Assembly: GCA_032207245.1 (NCBI GenBank)
Contig: CM063505.1
Coordinates: forward strand, 175,347,700 to 175,411,699
DNA length: 64,000 nt
Origin: Pardosa pseudoannulata
Lineage: Eukaryota > Arthropoda > Arachnida > Araneae > Lycosidae
Direction: 5' to 3'
Below, in pieces: positions 11,666 to 22,479 of this stretch. The notes under the pieces are model-generated. The model was not told the DNA's origin. It was given only the letters and a program-made list of their open reading frames with translations, and did no database searches. Each line of letters starts with the position of its first letter. Within the stretch, counting starts at the first letter, position 1. The position numbers and the translations under genes are program-made.

Positions 11666-11884
11666 ACAATTTGTAGCAACGATTACACTTAGAGTGGGGT
11701 TACTAAGTAGCGTGAGGTTTTTTTCCCACTATAGAGGAGCGTACTTTATGAAATAAGATCATGGAGAGAACCTATAAACTTGGAATGGTCCAACCTTCAA
11801 TCGCAGTGCATTTTTATAGTTTCTTTGCCCTAGCGGTGGACAGTACGACTTACTTCAGTAATGCACTGTCAGTTTTCCTATTTA

Positions 11885-12050
11885 AATTGATAGTAGCGCA
11901 AAGGTGCCGATCTCAAAACCGGAGGGTTGTGAGTTCAAGATCTGACATGTTCATTAAGGGCACGTAAAATAAGTTTGTAGTCTCGATGTCCTCTGAAGTA
12001 GGGCAAGGAAAGCTTGAAGGTCATTCCTCAAGCTACATGTGTTTGCCGGG
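11885..12050 (+). mobile_element. SINE family 2 (tRNA head)
   Basis: A-box-like TAGTAGCGCAAAGGTG and B-box-like TTGTGAGTTCAAGAT, then the family body word GGGCACGTAAAATA and a GATGTCCTC-like block also found in the copy at 31,095-31,349. Confidence 0.6.
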
Positions 12051-12529
12051 TAGTGCTGAGTTAAGTTTTCCAGCTGTGTTTGTCATTAAGATGTGCCTAT
12101 ATTGCCAGCAATGAAAATATAGTGGTCACTAGAAAAAGATTAAAATAAAACTTTATTTGCAATTTAGAGTTTCTTTAACATTGTGTTCTACAGAGCTGTA
12201 GATTTTGTCATGGGAACGACCAACATTATTACCTATGAGGGAATAGCAAAAATAAGTCCAATTCTTACTAGTGAAGCACGATAGTTCGAATGTGCATCAA
12301 AAATTAAAGAAAATAAACGGTTAAAATTAAAGATACATATGCCAGTCGTAAAATAAACTTAATTTAATAAGGATAATAGTTAGGTCTTGCACACATTGCA
12401 AGGAGAAGGAACGCGAATTACCAGCGCAGACTGAACCACAACAGTTGTACAGGAACTGAGATTATGAACGCTACATTATATAAGCTGTATATAAACAATA
12501 GTATGAAGGTTACATATTTAGTTTATGGC
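12051..12529. other. no gene recognised
   Basis: AT-rich; no coding or repeat signal that I can name. Confidence 0.4.
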
Positions 12530-12640
12530 CAAGTGGCGGCGCCAAAGTAGTGGAAAGCCTTTAGTGCTGTGATGCCGCTGCACTAGGGAATCAAACCTGA
12601 ACACAATATGCTAACCACTACACAATCTGGGCAGTGTAAA
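12530..12640 (-). mobile_element. tRNA-derived SINE head
   Basis: The - strand reads GTGTAGTGGTTAGCATATTG (A-box-like), then CAGGTTTGATTCCC (B-box-like). The body does not fold as a functional tRNA by eye; read as a SINE. Confidence 0.55.
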
Positions 12641-13271
12641 ATAAGTTTCCTGACAAGGGGAATATTCTTGCTGATCTTCCTGGTTCTTATAGAGTAGATT
12701 TGATTCATACTCTGCTATATTGGGACAAATGTGGTAATTTTTAAACGGTATCGTTAATAAATATTAGCTCAGGGGTGAAACTTTATTGCGGTCAACAGGA
12801 CGACAGCAATAAATAGGAATTCGGTACTCTACTCCAAAAATGGTCGATCTATATTCGATCGAGATATTTGTTCTACTGAGTACATAAAAATAATCAAATG
12901 TTAGTGAAGAAATCAGTATTAAAATATCTAATACTTACCTTTCGAAATATAGAAATTGATCCAACCGAAAAGAGATTTGTTAGATATGTGCATTTGGAGT
13001 AGACACATATACTGATAAATCTCCATTGGGTACAATTGGATTCGAAATGTTTTAAAAGCATTAAAACTAATCTTACAATAGCTCAATTATAAAAGAAAAA
13101 AATTTTAAGCGTTAGTTTTCTTAAACATGAAATTGGAAGACATAGCATCAAATTTCTAACTGTATAATAAAACAACGAGTGAAATACACTAGAAAATTAT
13201 TGAAGTTAGGATTTTGAATTAAAAACATTTTGACCTACACACGTTATGGATATGGAAGTTTTCAGATGGCC

Positions 13272-13345
13272 AATCAGTTCTAAAAAGAATACAATAAACA
13301 AATAGGTCACTACCAACGGATATCATTAGTAATAAATAAGAATAT
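13272..13345. repeat. 74-bp direct repeat, left of LTR
   Basis: Abuts the LTR directly and is repeated at 14,259-14,332 with two mismatches. Arm A has one copy (inverted, about 7,075-7,120), so the duplication appears tied to the LTR insertion. Confidence 0.85.
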
Positions 13346-14258
13346 TGTTACGAACTTCCAAAACTGGGTTCGGGGAATGAATGGACTTTACAAGCAAGCA
13401 AGACTGCAGCACGAAGACAAATGCTTTATTCGCAATCAGTTGCAAAATACAACACACCGACAAAACCACCGCGAAACAATTTGAGTACAATGCTCACGTA
13501 TCAAATTCCGCATCAAGCACAACACACCGTGCATACTCCGTAGACCGAGATATTCTCTTCACGACTCGAATCTGCATCACAGGATCATTTACGTGCTTGG
13601 TTTTCTTAGGGGGATGGTCAACAACATTCTCAAAGCCAATATCGAATTCTATAGAGGTTTGCTTACTTTCAAAGTAATCAACAATCCACTGTAGTTTTTC
13701 AAGTAGCTCACGATACATAGGCAGGTAACCGAGGGTCTCAAGGCTTAGTAGAACAGATTTTTCAGTGTGGTCCATATTCCGTAGTCTTTCGTCATAGTCA
13801 GTAGCAGTCTAGTCCATCATCTGTTGATCGTCAGAGGGGGAGGCCAAAGTCGAGTCCATGTCGTTATCCTTGTGTTCGTTATTTATAATAATGCGCCTAA
13901 CTTTATTAGTATTATCTCTGATCGAGTAGTTAACGTTGCTATCTGTCATAAAGCAACAGAGCTTAATCAGAACACGTCTGTACGCTACCGAAGCAGGGTG
14001 CAGACTCGTCAAATTACAGGATCACAGAGGCCAAATGTGACTCGTCAAATCTGCATGAGACTGATTTATATAGGCCCGAAAAAACTGCCGAAATACTCCA
14101 GAAACCGGGACAGGAAGTGGTCACGTGACGCCACACTTGGCAACATTTGGCGACAAAAATAGTTTGCCAAAACTGTCGCCAACGAGCCGATATCTCGCCA
14201 ATTTGACGAGATACCCATAGTCCCATGCTAAACTCAAGCAATTTTCGCAAATTCGTAA
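13346..14258 (-). mobile_element. solo LTR, ~913 bp, minus orientation
   Basis: The + strand begins TGTTACGAACTTCC and ends GCAAATTCGTAA. Read on the - strand it starts TTACGAATTTGC, has a TATA-type GGCCTATATAAATC box (around 14,065-14,075) followed by TCAGTC, and ends GGAAGTTCGTAACA. The TTACGAA/TTCGTAACA ends resemble Ty3/Gypsy-type LTRs. The two expected terminal bases at the right end are missing at the junction. No internal retroelement sequence or partner LTR is present. Confidence 0.7.
13491..13861 (-). pseudogene. ORF inside the LTR, unrecognised
   Basis: From an ATG at about 13,861 the - strand reads MDSTLASPSDD, meets an in-frame stop after MMD (about 13,812), then continues in the same frame as TATDYDERL and a ~95-residue stretch with LLEKLQWIVDYFES (helical, charged), ending at EFDT. 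It lies in the R/U5 part of the LTR, downstream of its TATA box. I do not recognise a domain. The opening acidic TATDY segment is reminiscent of gag-like leader proteins of spider retroelements, which is inference only. The single stop makes this copy defective. Confidence 0.45.
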
Positions 14259-14332
14259 AATCAGTTCTAAAAAGAATACAATAAACAAATAGGTCAATAC
14301 CAACGGATACCATTAGTAATAAATAAGAATAT
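14259..14332. repeat. 74-bp direct repeat, right of LTR
   Basis: Near-identical to 13,272-13,345 (two differences: C/A and T/C). Begins immediately at the right LTR junction. Confidence 0.85.
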
Positions 14333-14900
14333 ATTTCAAAGTAAGGATATAATCAGTTGTATAAGGAAATTCAATGGTCAATAATATGTGTTTTTAGTAA
14401 ACGAACGAAAAACGTAGTTTAGAAACTCGTTTGATATATCATCTGTGCCATTTAGCAGTAGGTATGGACCCGATTAGTGAAAAATTGATCAAAACGTTAC
14501 CAATTTCTGTTACTAAATCTGTTAGATCATAGTTTCAACGTGTCCTTACCTTAAAACCCATCTTAAAAATTTAGCAATATTTATTTTTGGCTCTATGCTG
14601 AAAAAATAAAATCGGAGGGCTCTTTAAATTTTGAATGACTACAGTTTTATAGATTAATGGTCATTGAAAAAAATGGCTAATATACACAATGATTCATTCA
14701 GATCGCGTTAACAAATATAACCTTTGCAAGTCTAATTTGTTAAGACAAAAAATAAAAGAAATTCTTGTTAAAAGCCTTTATATCCGTAATTTATATGGAT
14801 AAATAATATAAATCCAAATTGGAAACCTATTAATATATATTTATCTATAGAATACAAACATTTAATCTTGTAATAAAGCTAAAATGCATCGTCATATACC

Positions 14901-15671
14901 ATATGCCTGCTATGTAACTAGGATCGTATTTATGCATCGCTAGAGAGATTTATAAAAGCTTCCAACACATACAGAACACTTTAAATTTTTATGAATTTTT
15001 ATAAATTTTTATAATATATAAATTATAATATTTATATTACATTAATATTCTTATAATATATAATATATAATATATAATATATTATATAAATTTTTATTTA
15101 ATTTTTACACGAAGAATATACCACGTATCCAATCTCTTGATGGTATTAAGGAAATCACTTCTGAATAAAGTAAAAATATTTTTTAAAAATCCACACTTTA
15201 ATTTTTTTTTTAAATTATTACTTGCATTAAAGAGAAAGATAAAATGCAATAAATTAGTGTTCCCGATGGCACATTGAAAACATTGTATACTTACATTGGC
15301 TTTCACGTTTTCGGTAAATTAAGCTCATTAAAATAAAGCCTTTTCAGATTAAAGTGACAGACTATGAAGCAAGAAAAAACTATGAATATTTCATTTATAG
15401 ACACTGGTGTAATACAGTTACGAATTGTTCAGTTAAACTAATTTATAAAACAAAAACATTCTGTCACGCATAAAATTTTATGCACCCAACACGTTCAGTT
15501 TTAAGAGGACATGATATTCTTTTAAAAGAAAACAAGTGCTAAGTATTACATTAAATATTGGATTGATTTTGTACTTTAAGATCGAATTTAAAGTAGTTCA
15601 AGAAAATAAAGTCTAGTGAAACAAGTCTTTTTAGCTGTAAAATGTTTTTTTTAAATCTCAAGTATTTTTCA
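14901..15671. other. no gene recognised
   Basis: Very AT-rich with an imperfect ATATAAT cluster at 15,000-15,090. No coding signal. Confidence 0.4.
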
Positions 15672-17069
15672 AGTAGGGGTAAGCGAAGTGCGACGTAAAG
15701 AATTTACGTAGGGGGGTGGAGAGAGGAGGAGGTAGTTAAAATAGAAAATCTGAAGTATCTTTTCGCTCTAATACCTTCTTTGAGATATATTAAACCTTCC
15801 TACATAAGTGTATAAATGAAAATTTAGATATTTATTTAAATTTTATAAAACAGTACTGATACATAGAAACCAAGCTTTTTGACAGTTATTCTCTTTATAT
15901 CACTGTATAACATAATAAAGCAGCTTTTTGCTTATTCACAATATTATATTTTAAAAAAGCTCTATACAAAAATTGAATGTTAAATGCAAAATAAATAGAA
16001 AATAAATAGAATAAGAATTTAGAATTATGAATGCATGGGATTTGGAAGGAAAAAAAGTCATTTGCAGTTCTCATTAGTTTAAAAAAAAAAGGTCCATGTA
16101 AATGAAACATTCAAAGCATCCAAAATACAGATTTAAAAATTTTCATCTATGTTCATAATATGAGCCAATTTAAACAATCCGATATGCTAAAAGTTAACAT
16201 CTGTTTAAATTCACTCAGTTGTGCGAAACCGGGAAAAACAGGGTAAGAATTCACCAATTTTTTAAAAAGAATTAGTGTGAATTTACTATAGATGTCTGTT
16301 TGATAGATGACCATCGGCAACCTGTATCAAAGTATGAGAACCCCGTAGCTCTGAATGACACATGACGAACTGACGAGTACAGAAAAAAAAAAAAAAAAAA
16401 ACATTACGCCATAGACTGTGAAGAAACCATATTACCACTAGATAATAAAATGTTAAAATAAATTGTCTTACAACTGTTAAAATTTGCTTAAAAATGTTAA
16501 TGGCACCAAATTATCTGCAACGTTTACACTTCATTGCTGTACGGTTGAGAACAGAATTCAAAAGTCGAGAGGTGTGTGCAAGTTCAAACAAATAATTTGT
16601 TGCCACAAGTACATTCTCCTTTTCAACAAAATTTAGAGATAATCAAAATTAACAAAAATGCAAAACATTTTATAAAAAACATTTTCAGGTTATAAAAAAT
16701 AAAACAAAGGCCTGATCTTAACATTATAACTAATCAGAGATTAACTACGCATTTGATTATAGCGAACTAGAAGTAATCATAAAGTAAATGTCTCATGGAG
16801 ATTAAGTATATAGTTCAGTTGCAAAGCGTTTAATCCTTGATTGGCTCTAATTGCAAATTAAGCAATGCAGCCTGAATTTTCCACAAGCAGTCTGAGATGG
16901 AATCCTTAGGTTTAAACTTAAAATAAGAATAAGTTTAGAATTTTTTAATAAGTGAAGCCATAAAATTTTTCTTTTGATTCTCGCGTTCAAAGTCCTCTAA
17001 AAAGGCTCACTTTCTTTTTTGCTTTATAATTGCTAAATAAAAGACAATAAATTAGAACTATCAAAATAA

Positions 17070-18000
17070 TGATTAAGAGTAGAACACAGGAGAAAAGAAC
17101 TTCGATCTTTCGAACACATTCGAACTTTGATATATTTGAGCCTTCATGTTTGGGTTTGATCCTAGCCCTACCCCTTTAACCATACGCTTATTATATTCCT
17201 CCATGTAGGAATTTAAAAATTTCTTGAATTTTATTTTTTTTTAACCCTTAATTTGGCTAAGTCTGGCCGCTACACCGGACATGTATATTTATAACTACTA
17301 TAAAACATAATTATCACTGTTCGCCACAGTGGACATTAATTATCTCAAAAATGGAAAATGATATATTTTTTTGTTTATTTTACAGAGATCCTAATGTCTA
17401 TACAGACATGGGAAAATAACAGAAATTTATTTTTTTGTTAAAATAGATTTTAGAATCTAAAAAAAAAATAAAATTCCGAAAAAAATATTATGAAAAAACG
17501 TTCTCAATTAAGGGTTAAAAGAGTAGAAGACAGGAACAGGGCATTTTCAGTTTTTCTGACATCAATTTTTCAAAATTTACAGAATTTAAATATATTTACT
17601 CTACCAAATTGCAACTTGAAACTGCCTCGGACAATTTTTTAAATATAGTAATAGAATACAGGAAAAAAAGGTCTTTGATTTTTTTTTAACTTCGATTTTT
17701 CGATCACATTCGAACTAGTCCTATCGCTTTCTTTCACCATACCCTTACTATATTCCTCTATGTATAAATTTGAAACTTTCTTTGACTTTATTTTTTTTAA
17801 ATAGATCAGAAAAAAAAGATTTTGAATTTTTTACTGACATTTATTTTTTATAAACGGAAGAATTTTAAAATATTTACTCTACCATATTGCAATTTGAAAT
17901 TGTCTTGCTCATTTTTTCAATTATAAGAGTAAAACAGGGGAAAAGAGAACATTAAATGTTTTCCTGATTTCTATTTTTCGAACAACTTCTACCCCTCTCC
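17070..18000. repeat. diverged ~300-bp tandem repeat
   Basis: At least three units marked by AGAGTAGAACACAGGAGAAAA (17,078), TAGTAATAGAATACAGGAAAA (17,647) and AAGAGTAAAACAGGGGAAAAG (17,926). Each is followed by CTTCGATTTTTCGA-like and, in the first two, CACATTCGAACT words. TATTTACTCTACCA recurs at about 17,593 and 17,871. Confidence 0.65.
17245..17514. mobile_element. piggyBac-like MITE, 270 bp
   Basis: TTAA at 17,241-17,244 and 17,515-17,518. Ends CCCTTAATTTGG and CTCAATTAAGGG (inverted CCCTTAATTGAG). No coding capacity. Confidence 0.8.
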
Positions 18001-18050
18001 CTCCCCCTACATAAATCCTGTACGTCGCCCTTCGCTTACCCCTGTCCCTA

Positions 18051-18888
18051 TATATGTAATATATGTTTTTAGACTGTGTGTAGCAATTTTTCAAAAAAAT
18101 TTCAAAATATTTTTGCCTTATTAATTAAACAGTGTGTTTGGCACAATATGTCCTTTATAGATACAGTGCCATTAAGCATCAAACAACCAAAAAAAAAACC
18201 ATTAATTAAACAATAAAAAGTTGTAACAACTTTGTTTTATTACTAGTCAGCCGTAAGTTCTTATTTAAAGACTAATTTTATGACCTTGGGTTGAACAAAA
18301 GTATATTAGGGAGAAACGTTATAAATGTCAACTGGAAAACAATTTGTGTCTGATTCAGTCACAGTTAAGTGTACTGAAAATACCGTAGCCCTTTATACTG
18401 TCTGTTAATCACATTCTTTTCCCTATGGGGTTACATCATTACGGTTAAGAATAACCAATATATCTATTAGAGAAACTCACGTGTCCATGTTTTCGGTCAC
18501 CTTTTGTGATTTATGTCATCGGTGTATGTAATCAGTGGTGGATTCTGTTATTACCAATGCAATTTTCATCAAGAAATGGTTCTGTCACATTTATCAAATA
18601 ATCGATTGAAGAATTGTCTGGTCTGTTTAAGCGTCAGAGCTTTTCTTTCCTTTATGTTTCTTTATGGCGGTTATAGTTCATCAAATGGACAACGCCTGGC
18701 TGGTTCTTAACTCACGCGATCCTCGTGCGGTCCGGGTCCTGCTCCACTGACCGTTTTCATACAAAACGACGAAATAAACATCCTTAAATGTTCCTTCATT
18801 CGGTCGTTCCTTCTTAGGCTCGAACGACTTGAGATACTAGATGGAAAAGACATTAGTTCCGTCTAAGATTTATTCCTAAGCTGCGGTA
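18051..18888. other. no gene recognised
   Basis: AT-rich, one 65-codon open frame (18,513) without features that suggest a gene. Confidence 0.4.
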
Positions 18889-19003
18889 GCTCAGTCGGCA
18901 AAGGTAGCAATATCTAACCCAAACGATACCTCTGGAGTAGCAAGTCAAGCTTGTGGGAGGGTCTTCTACTTGATCCCTGCTTCTAAATTAAAAGAACCCA
19001 TTT
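18889..19003 (+). mobile_element. SINE family 2, internally deleted
   Basis: Starts GCGGTAGCTCAGTCGGCAAA, a clear tRNA A-box region, then jumps to the family body ATACCTCTGGAGTAGCAAG and CTTCTACTTGATCCCTG. Matches the longer copy at 31,095-31,349 read on its - strand. Confidence 0.7.
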
Positions 19004-19201
19004 AATCAAAGTCATTTTTTTCACCCTAGCAGTACTTATCAAACGAAAGGTACATCAATTCTTGAGATTTAGTAAGTCTTCAGCCCTCGTGGTTCCTCGT
19101 TCAAATGAACCTACATATTTGCCCTTATTCATCAATTGCTTTTGCTTGCTTTTTTGATTGTCATTTGCTTAATCATTTTCTCTCAATCGCATATTGCTAT
19201 G

Positions 19202-19854
19202 CAGGGCCTGATTATCGCACGGACACTTGGGGCACGTGCCCTGGGCCCGAAAATTTAGTCGAGTGCTTGAAACACATATTAAGTGGGGAAAATTGCAAAC
19301 ATACGCTACCACCGTTAAGTTTTAATAAATTATTGTACGAGGTAATTGTGTTTGTTATGAACTCTATTGTTTCCTATTTACTTTAATTTTACTGTTATTT
19401 ATCTGATAATTAATTCCCTCAACGAACCTTGTGCTCTTTTTATCCTATGAGTTATTGCATATTTATAAGACAGATTATTAGCAACATAACACTATAAACC
19501 ATTAAATCATCTCATCAATTTAAATTATTTTTAATTCTATTATTATTTATTTTCTGCACCACAGAGCTTGTGAGTGTGACAAGGTACAAATAAAAATGTA
19601 GGTCACTCTAGGTCTTTAAAAGTCCTTAATTTTTAGCATGGCTAAACAGAGATAATAATGATTACGTAAAATGAAAATTTGGTATTTTTGATTTTGAATA
19701 TTACTTTAATGCTAATTTCTTAAATCTGTTTGCTAATTTAATGTTATAATTTTTATATGACTGTAATTATGATAACTTGTCGCTATAAATTTGCATGGGG
19801 GTGCAAAAAATTTGGATTGTGCCCTGGGCACAAAAATATCTTAGTCGGGCCTTG
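19202..19854. mobile_element. hAT-type non-autonomous element, 653 bp
   Basis: Perfect 8-bp target duplication TTGCTATG (19,194-19,201 and 19,855-19,862). Ends CAGGGCCTGATTATC and GACTAAG-type CTTAGTCGGGCCTTG. Subterminal GTGCCCTGGGC occurs at both sides. Related to 39,449-39,971. Confidence 0.9.
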
Positions 19855-20244
19855 TTGCTATGGGGTTTATTGGACCCTGTGTAGGAAAGCCTGCACAAGG
19901 GGGATGAGTAACAATAACAACAGCAACAAGATTTATTCATTGAAGTCGGAATCATTTTGGTCTGGACCCGTATTTCTCCTTATACTTTTGTTATGCTCCC
20001 CACAGGTACTACTATTCTAGCTCTTTTTATACTCCTTTTCGGATTTACCCTTCAACTTACAATAGTTTAGCCTCTATAAACAAAGATAATACAGATACTA
20101 GATCTACAAACAACAAGTTGTTATTGATTCTCATACCACTTGGACAAACCTAACACGATTGAACCTGCAGGCTCTCGTATTAAGGCCAAGGGGTGCGCTT
20201 TTCGTTTTAATGAGCACCCCCATTAAGGTGAAAGAACGACTTCA

Positions 20245-20340
20245 CTCAAGTAGGTCCTCGATTTTGGTAGGTAGATTTTGAAGAAGGGACCAAGCAGAAG
20301 ACTTATGGACTTGGCCTGTCACCTCCAGAGGTATTAATAC
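20245..20340 (-). mobile_element. SINE family 2 body fragment
   Basis: Contains GGGACCAAGCAGAAGA, GGCCTGTCACC and CAGAGGTATT, the body of SINE family 2 in reverse. Confidence 0.65.
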
Positions 20341-20684
20341 AAACAACAAGTGAATACTTGAAGTTAGTTACAATTTATTTTGAGAAATATATCAATCAAT
20401 AGCTGCTGAAGTGTATGATTGAGTGTTTTCTGTATTGTACTTGAAAAAAAGGCTGACAATTGGGGGGGGGGGGATTTATGTAGCAATTCTGAAGTATCTT
20501 TCGAGTTGAAAAGTCTTCAGTAAAACAGACTATTTTTGATTCAATGTAAAATAAAAGTTCTCTTATGTTTAGAATATTTGTTTTTTCGAGATCTGTAATA
20601 AATTTCTATCTTTATAAATTTATTTACTTTAATTTTAAACGAAGCAATACATTTTTTGAAAACCATAAAATAGGTAGACTAAGT

Positions 20685-20803
20685 GATAAAAGTGTAAAAC
20701 ACTTACCCGTAAAGTAGCTTTTAAAATTTCGAAAATTAAAAGCTATTTTTTATATCAAATGGAAACTAATTATTTCTTTTATTCTGCGAACCTCAGGTAT
20801 ATT
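20685..20803. repeat. 119-bp direct repeat, left copy
   Basis: Same length and about ten mismatches relative to 21,159-21,277. The two copies bracket a tRNA-like segment and a short LTR. Confidence 0.75.
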
Positions 20804-20824
20804 GCCGCATAAAGCAATTTTGCC

Positions 20825-20934
20825 AATGAGCTCAGTGGGCGAAGTGGGTCAGAGCACGAGTTCCAGACCCATAGTTTATGGGTTCTGTGCTCGACGTAGC
20901 GGTTGATCCAAAGTATAGATTTTTAATATAAAAA
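20825..20934 (+). mobile_element. tRNA-like SINE head
   Basis: Reads TGAGCTCAGTGGGCGAAG (A-box-like), with a short self-complementary AGACCCATAGTTTATGGGTTC arm and CGACGTAGCGGTTGATCC. Not a convincing functional tRNA. Confidence 0.45.
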
Positions 20935-21145
20935 TGTTATTTATTGTTGCTTTATGTTCTCTAAAGTTCTAGATCTTTCTTTATTATGTAAATTAGTTAT
21001 TTCTCGAATATTCTGTTCGGGTATAAAAGCTGATACCCACTAGTTGTAGACAACTTCTTGATCTTGTAAAGATGCGAATTGCTATTTTGCTTCAATAAAT
21101 TCGTCTGTTAGGCTAAAAGGTGTGTTCGTTCGAATCCTCGTGACA
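20935..21145 (+). mobile_element. short solo LTR-like element, 211 bp
   Basis: Starts TGTTATTTATTG and ends CCTCGTGACA. It contains a TATA box GGGTATAAAAGC at 21,019-21,030 and a polyadenylation signal AATAAA at 21,094-21,099, spaced as in a compact LTR. No partner LTR. Class uncertain. Confidence 0.55.
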
Positions 21146-21158
21146 AAATAAATAATAA

Positions 21159-21277
21159 GATAAAAGTGTAATACACTTACCAGCAAAGTAGCTTTTAAAG
21201 TTTCGAAAATTAGAAACTATTTTTTATATCAAATAGAAGCTAATTATTTCTTTTATTCAGCAAACCTCAGGTATATT
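21159..21277. repeat. 119-bp direct repeat, right copy
   Basis: Partner of 20,685-20,803; starts 13 bp after the LTR-like end. Confidence 0.75.
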
Positions 21278-22479
21278 AATATGAGCAACACATTTTATTT
21301 TACAGCACGTTAAAAATTTTTTTTTTTTTACATTTTTACATTTTTAACAGCTTTTAGTGTGTTTTAAAATATAGATACCTTTATAATTGTAAGTTTATAA
21401 AATAATACAGATATTTTACTTCAATTTCGTGTAAAAATTTAATATCTAGTGCATGTATTTCGAATATTATCTTTCCGATAAGCAATTTTATTTTTATTAA
21501 CTTGTGCTTATTTCATTTTATTATAAAAATGACAAAATGTATTTAAATAAAACATATTTTTTAAACTTACAGTACTATTAAAGAACATGTAAAAAATATT
21601 CTAAAAGGAAAAGAACATTTTATTTCGTGCATTAAAAAGATTTATAATAAAGATTCAAAGTCTCAAAAAGTACTGTGTCCCCTTAAAAATCAAATTGCGA
21701 ATATTGTTTTCCTTTTGTATCTTTAAAACCGTACTTTAAATTTCAAAAATGGCTGAAAAGTACTGACTGAGACTCAAGTAAATAAACTTATAAAATAGAC
21801 AGAAGTTATAAAATGTCACCACAGTTTTTTACGAAGCCGTAAGAGGATTACATTATTGCAATCTAAATAATAATTACGTTATCATCCGAGAATCGATGCT
21901 CTCAGGCCACATCATGCAATCTTCATCATACTTTACCAAGTTCAATATATAGCACAATTGTTCAATCATCAGGATGTAGGTCGAGTATGTCGCGATATTT
22001 ATCTCCTTTTGCTCCGGGGCAGATATGTTCTGATGGGAGAAAATAACACTGAAGTTCGCTATGAGATATTGAATCATCATAATAGCGCCAAGGAAAGCAT
22101 AGATGAAATTCATATTTCATTGTAATTTATTGCAATGAGTCGGCATTTTTACATAAGTAGTATTGTTATGAAAGAGGTCTTAATTTTCTTATGATTTACT
22201 ACCATTAAGTTTCTGATAAAATTTATGACACTTTTATTCTTGACTGAAAGAGAGATAATTTACGAGGATCCCACTATGGATAAAGGGAACAAGTTAAACT
22301 TGCTAAATCTTAGTGTTCATAGTAACCTTCTCCAAAATCGATGCATTTTTGTAACCTAATTTTCAAAAGTTTAAATATTTCAAACTATTTATTTCTTTGA
22401 ATTAAGGGAAAATATGGTTTTATAGCGGTGATATAATACTTCTTTTTGACACCACCCAATGTTTTTTGAGTGGAACATA
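21278..22479. other. no gene recognised
   Basis: AT-rich. A 79-codon - strand open frame (21,874-22,113) has no recognisable domain. Confidence 0.4.

Larger units (their letters stand above)
12900..14900. repeat. inverted paralogous block, arm B
   Basis: Reverse-complement counterpart of arm A (5,930-7,450) and of the thrice-present segment near 9,060-9,190. Serves as the empty-site reference for the piggyBac-like element at 6,069 and the MITE at 7,125. Interrupted by the LTR at 13,346-14,258. Confidence 0.7.
15672..18050. mobile_element. candidate 2.4-kb element with inverted ends
   Basis: The left end GTAGGGGTAAGCGAAGTGCG (from 15,675) is the inverse of the right end CGCCCTTCGCTTACCCCTGT (to about 18,047). 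The similarity extends some 50 bp inward (TACGTAGGGGGGTGGAGAG versus CTCTCCCTCCCCCTACATAA). The interior has no recognisable transposase and contains a tandem repeat at 17,070-18,000 with a nested piggyBac-like MITE. No target duplication identified, so the element boundary is provisional. Confidence 0.5.

Noticed and set aside
18889..18960. Possible functional tRNA gene (A-box TAGCTCAGTCGGCAAA)
   Set aside because: No cloverleaf with acceptor stem could be closed, and the body continues into a SINE family seen elsewhere in the window.
19105..20020. Two + strand frames of 87-93 codons
   Set aside because: They cross the boundaries of the hAT element at 19,202-19,854; the CPG-type words are its subterminal repeats.
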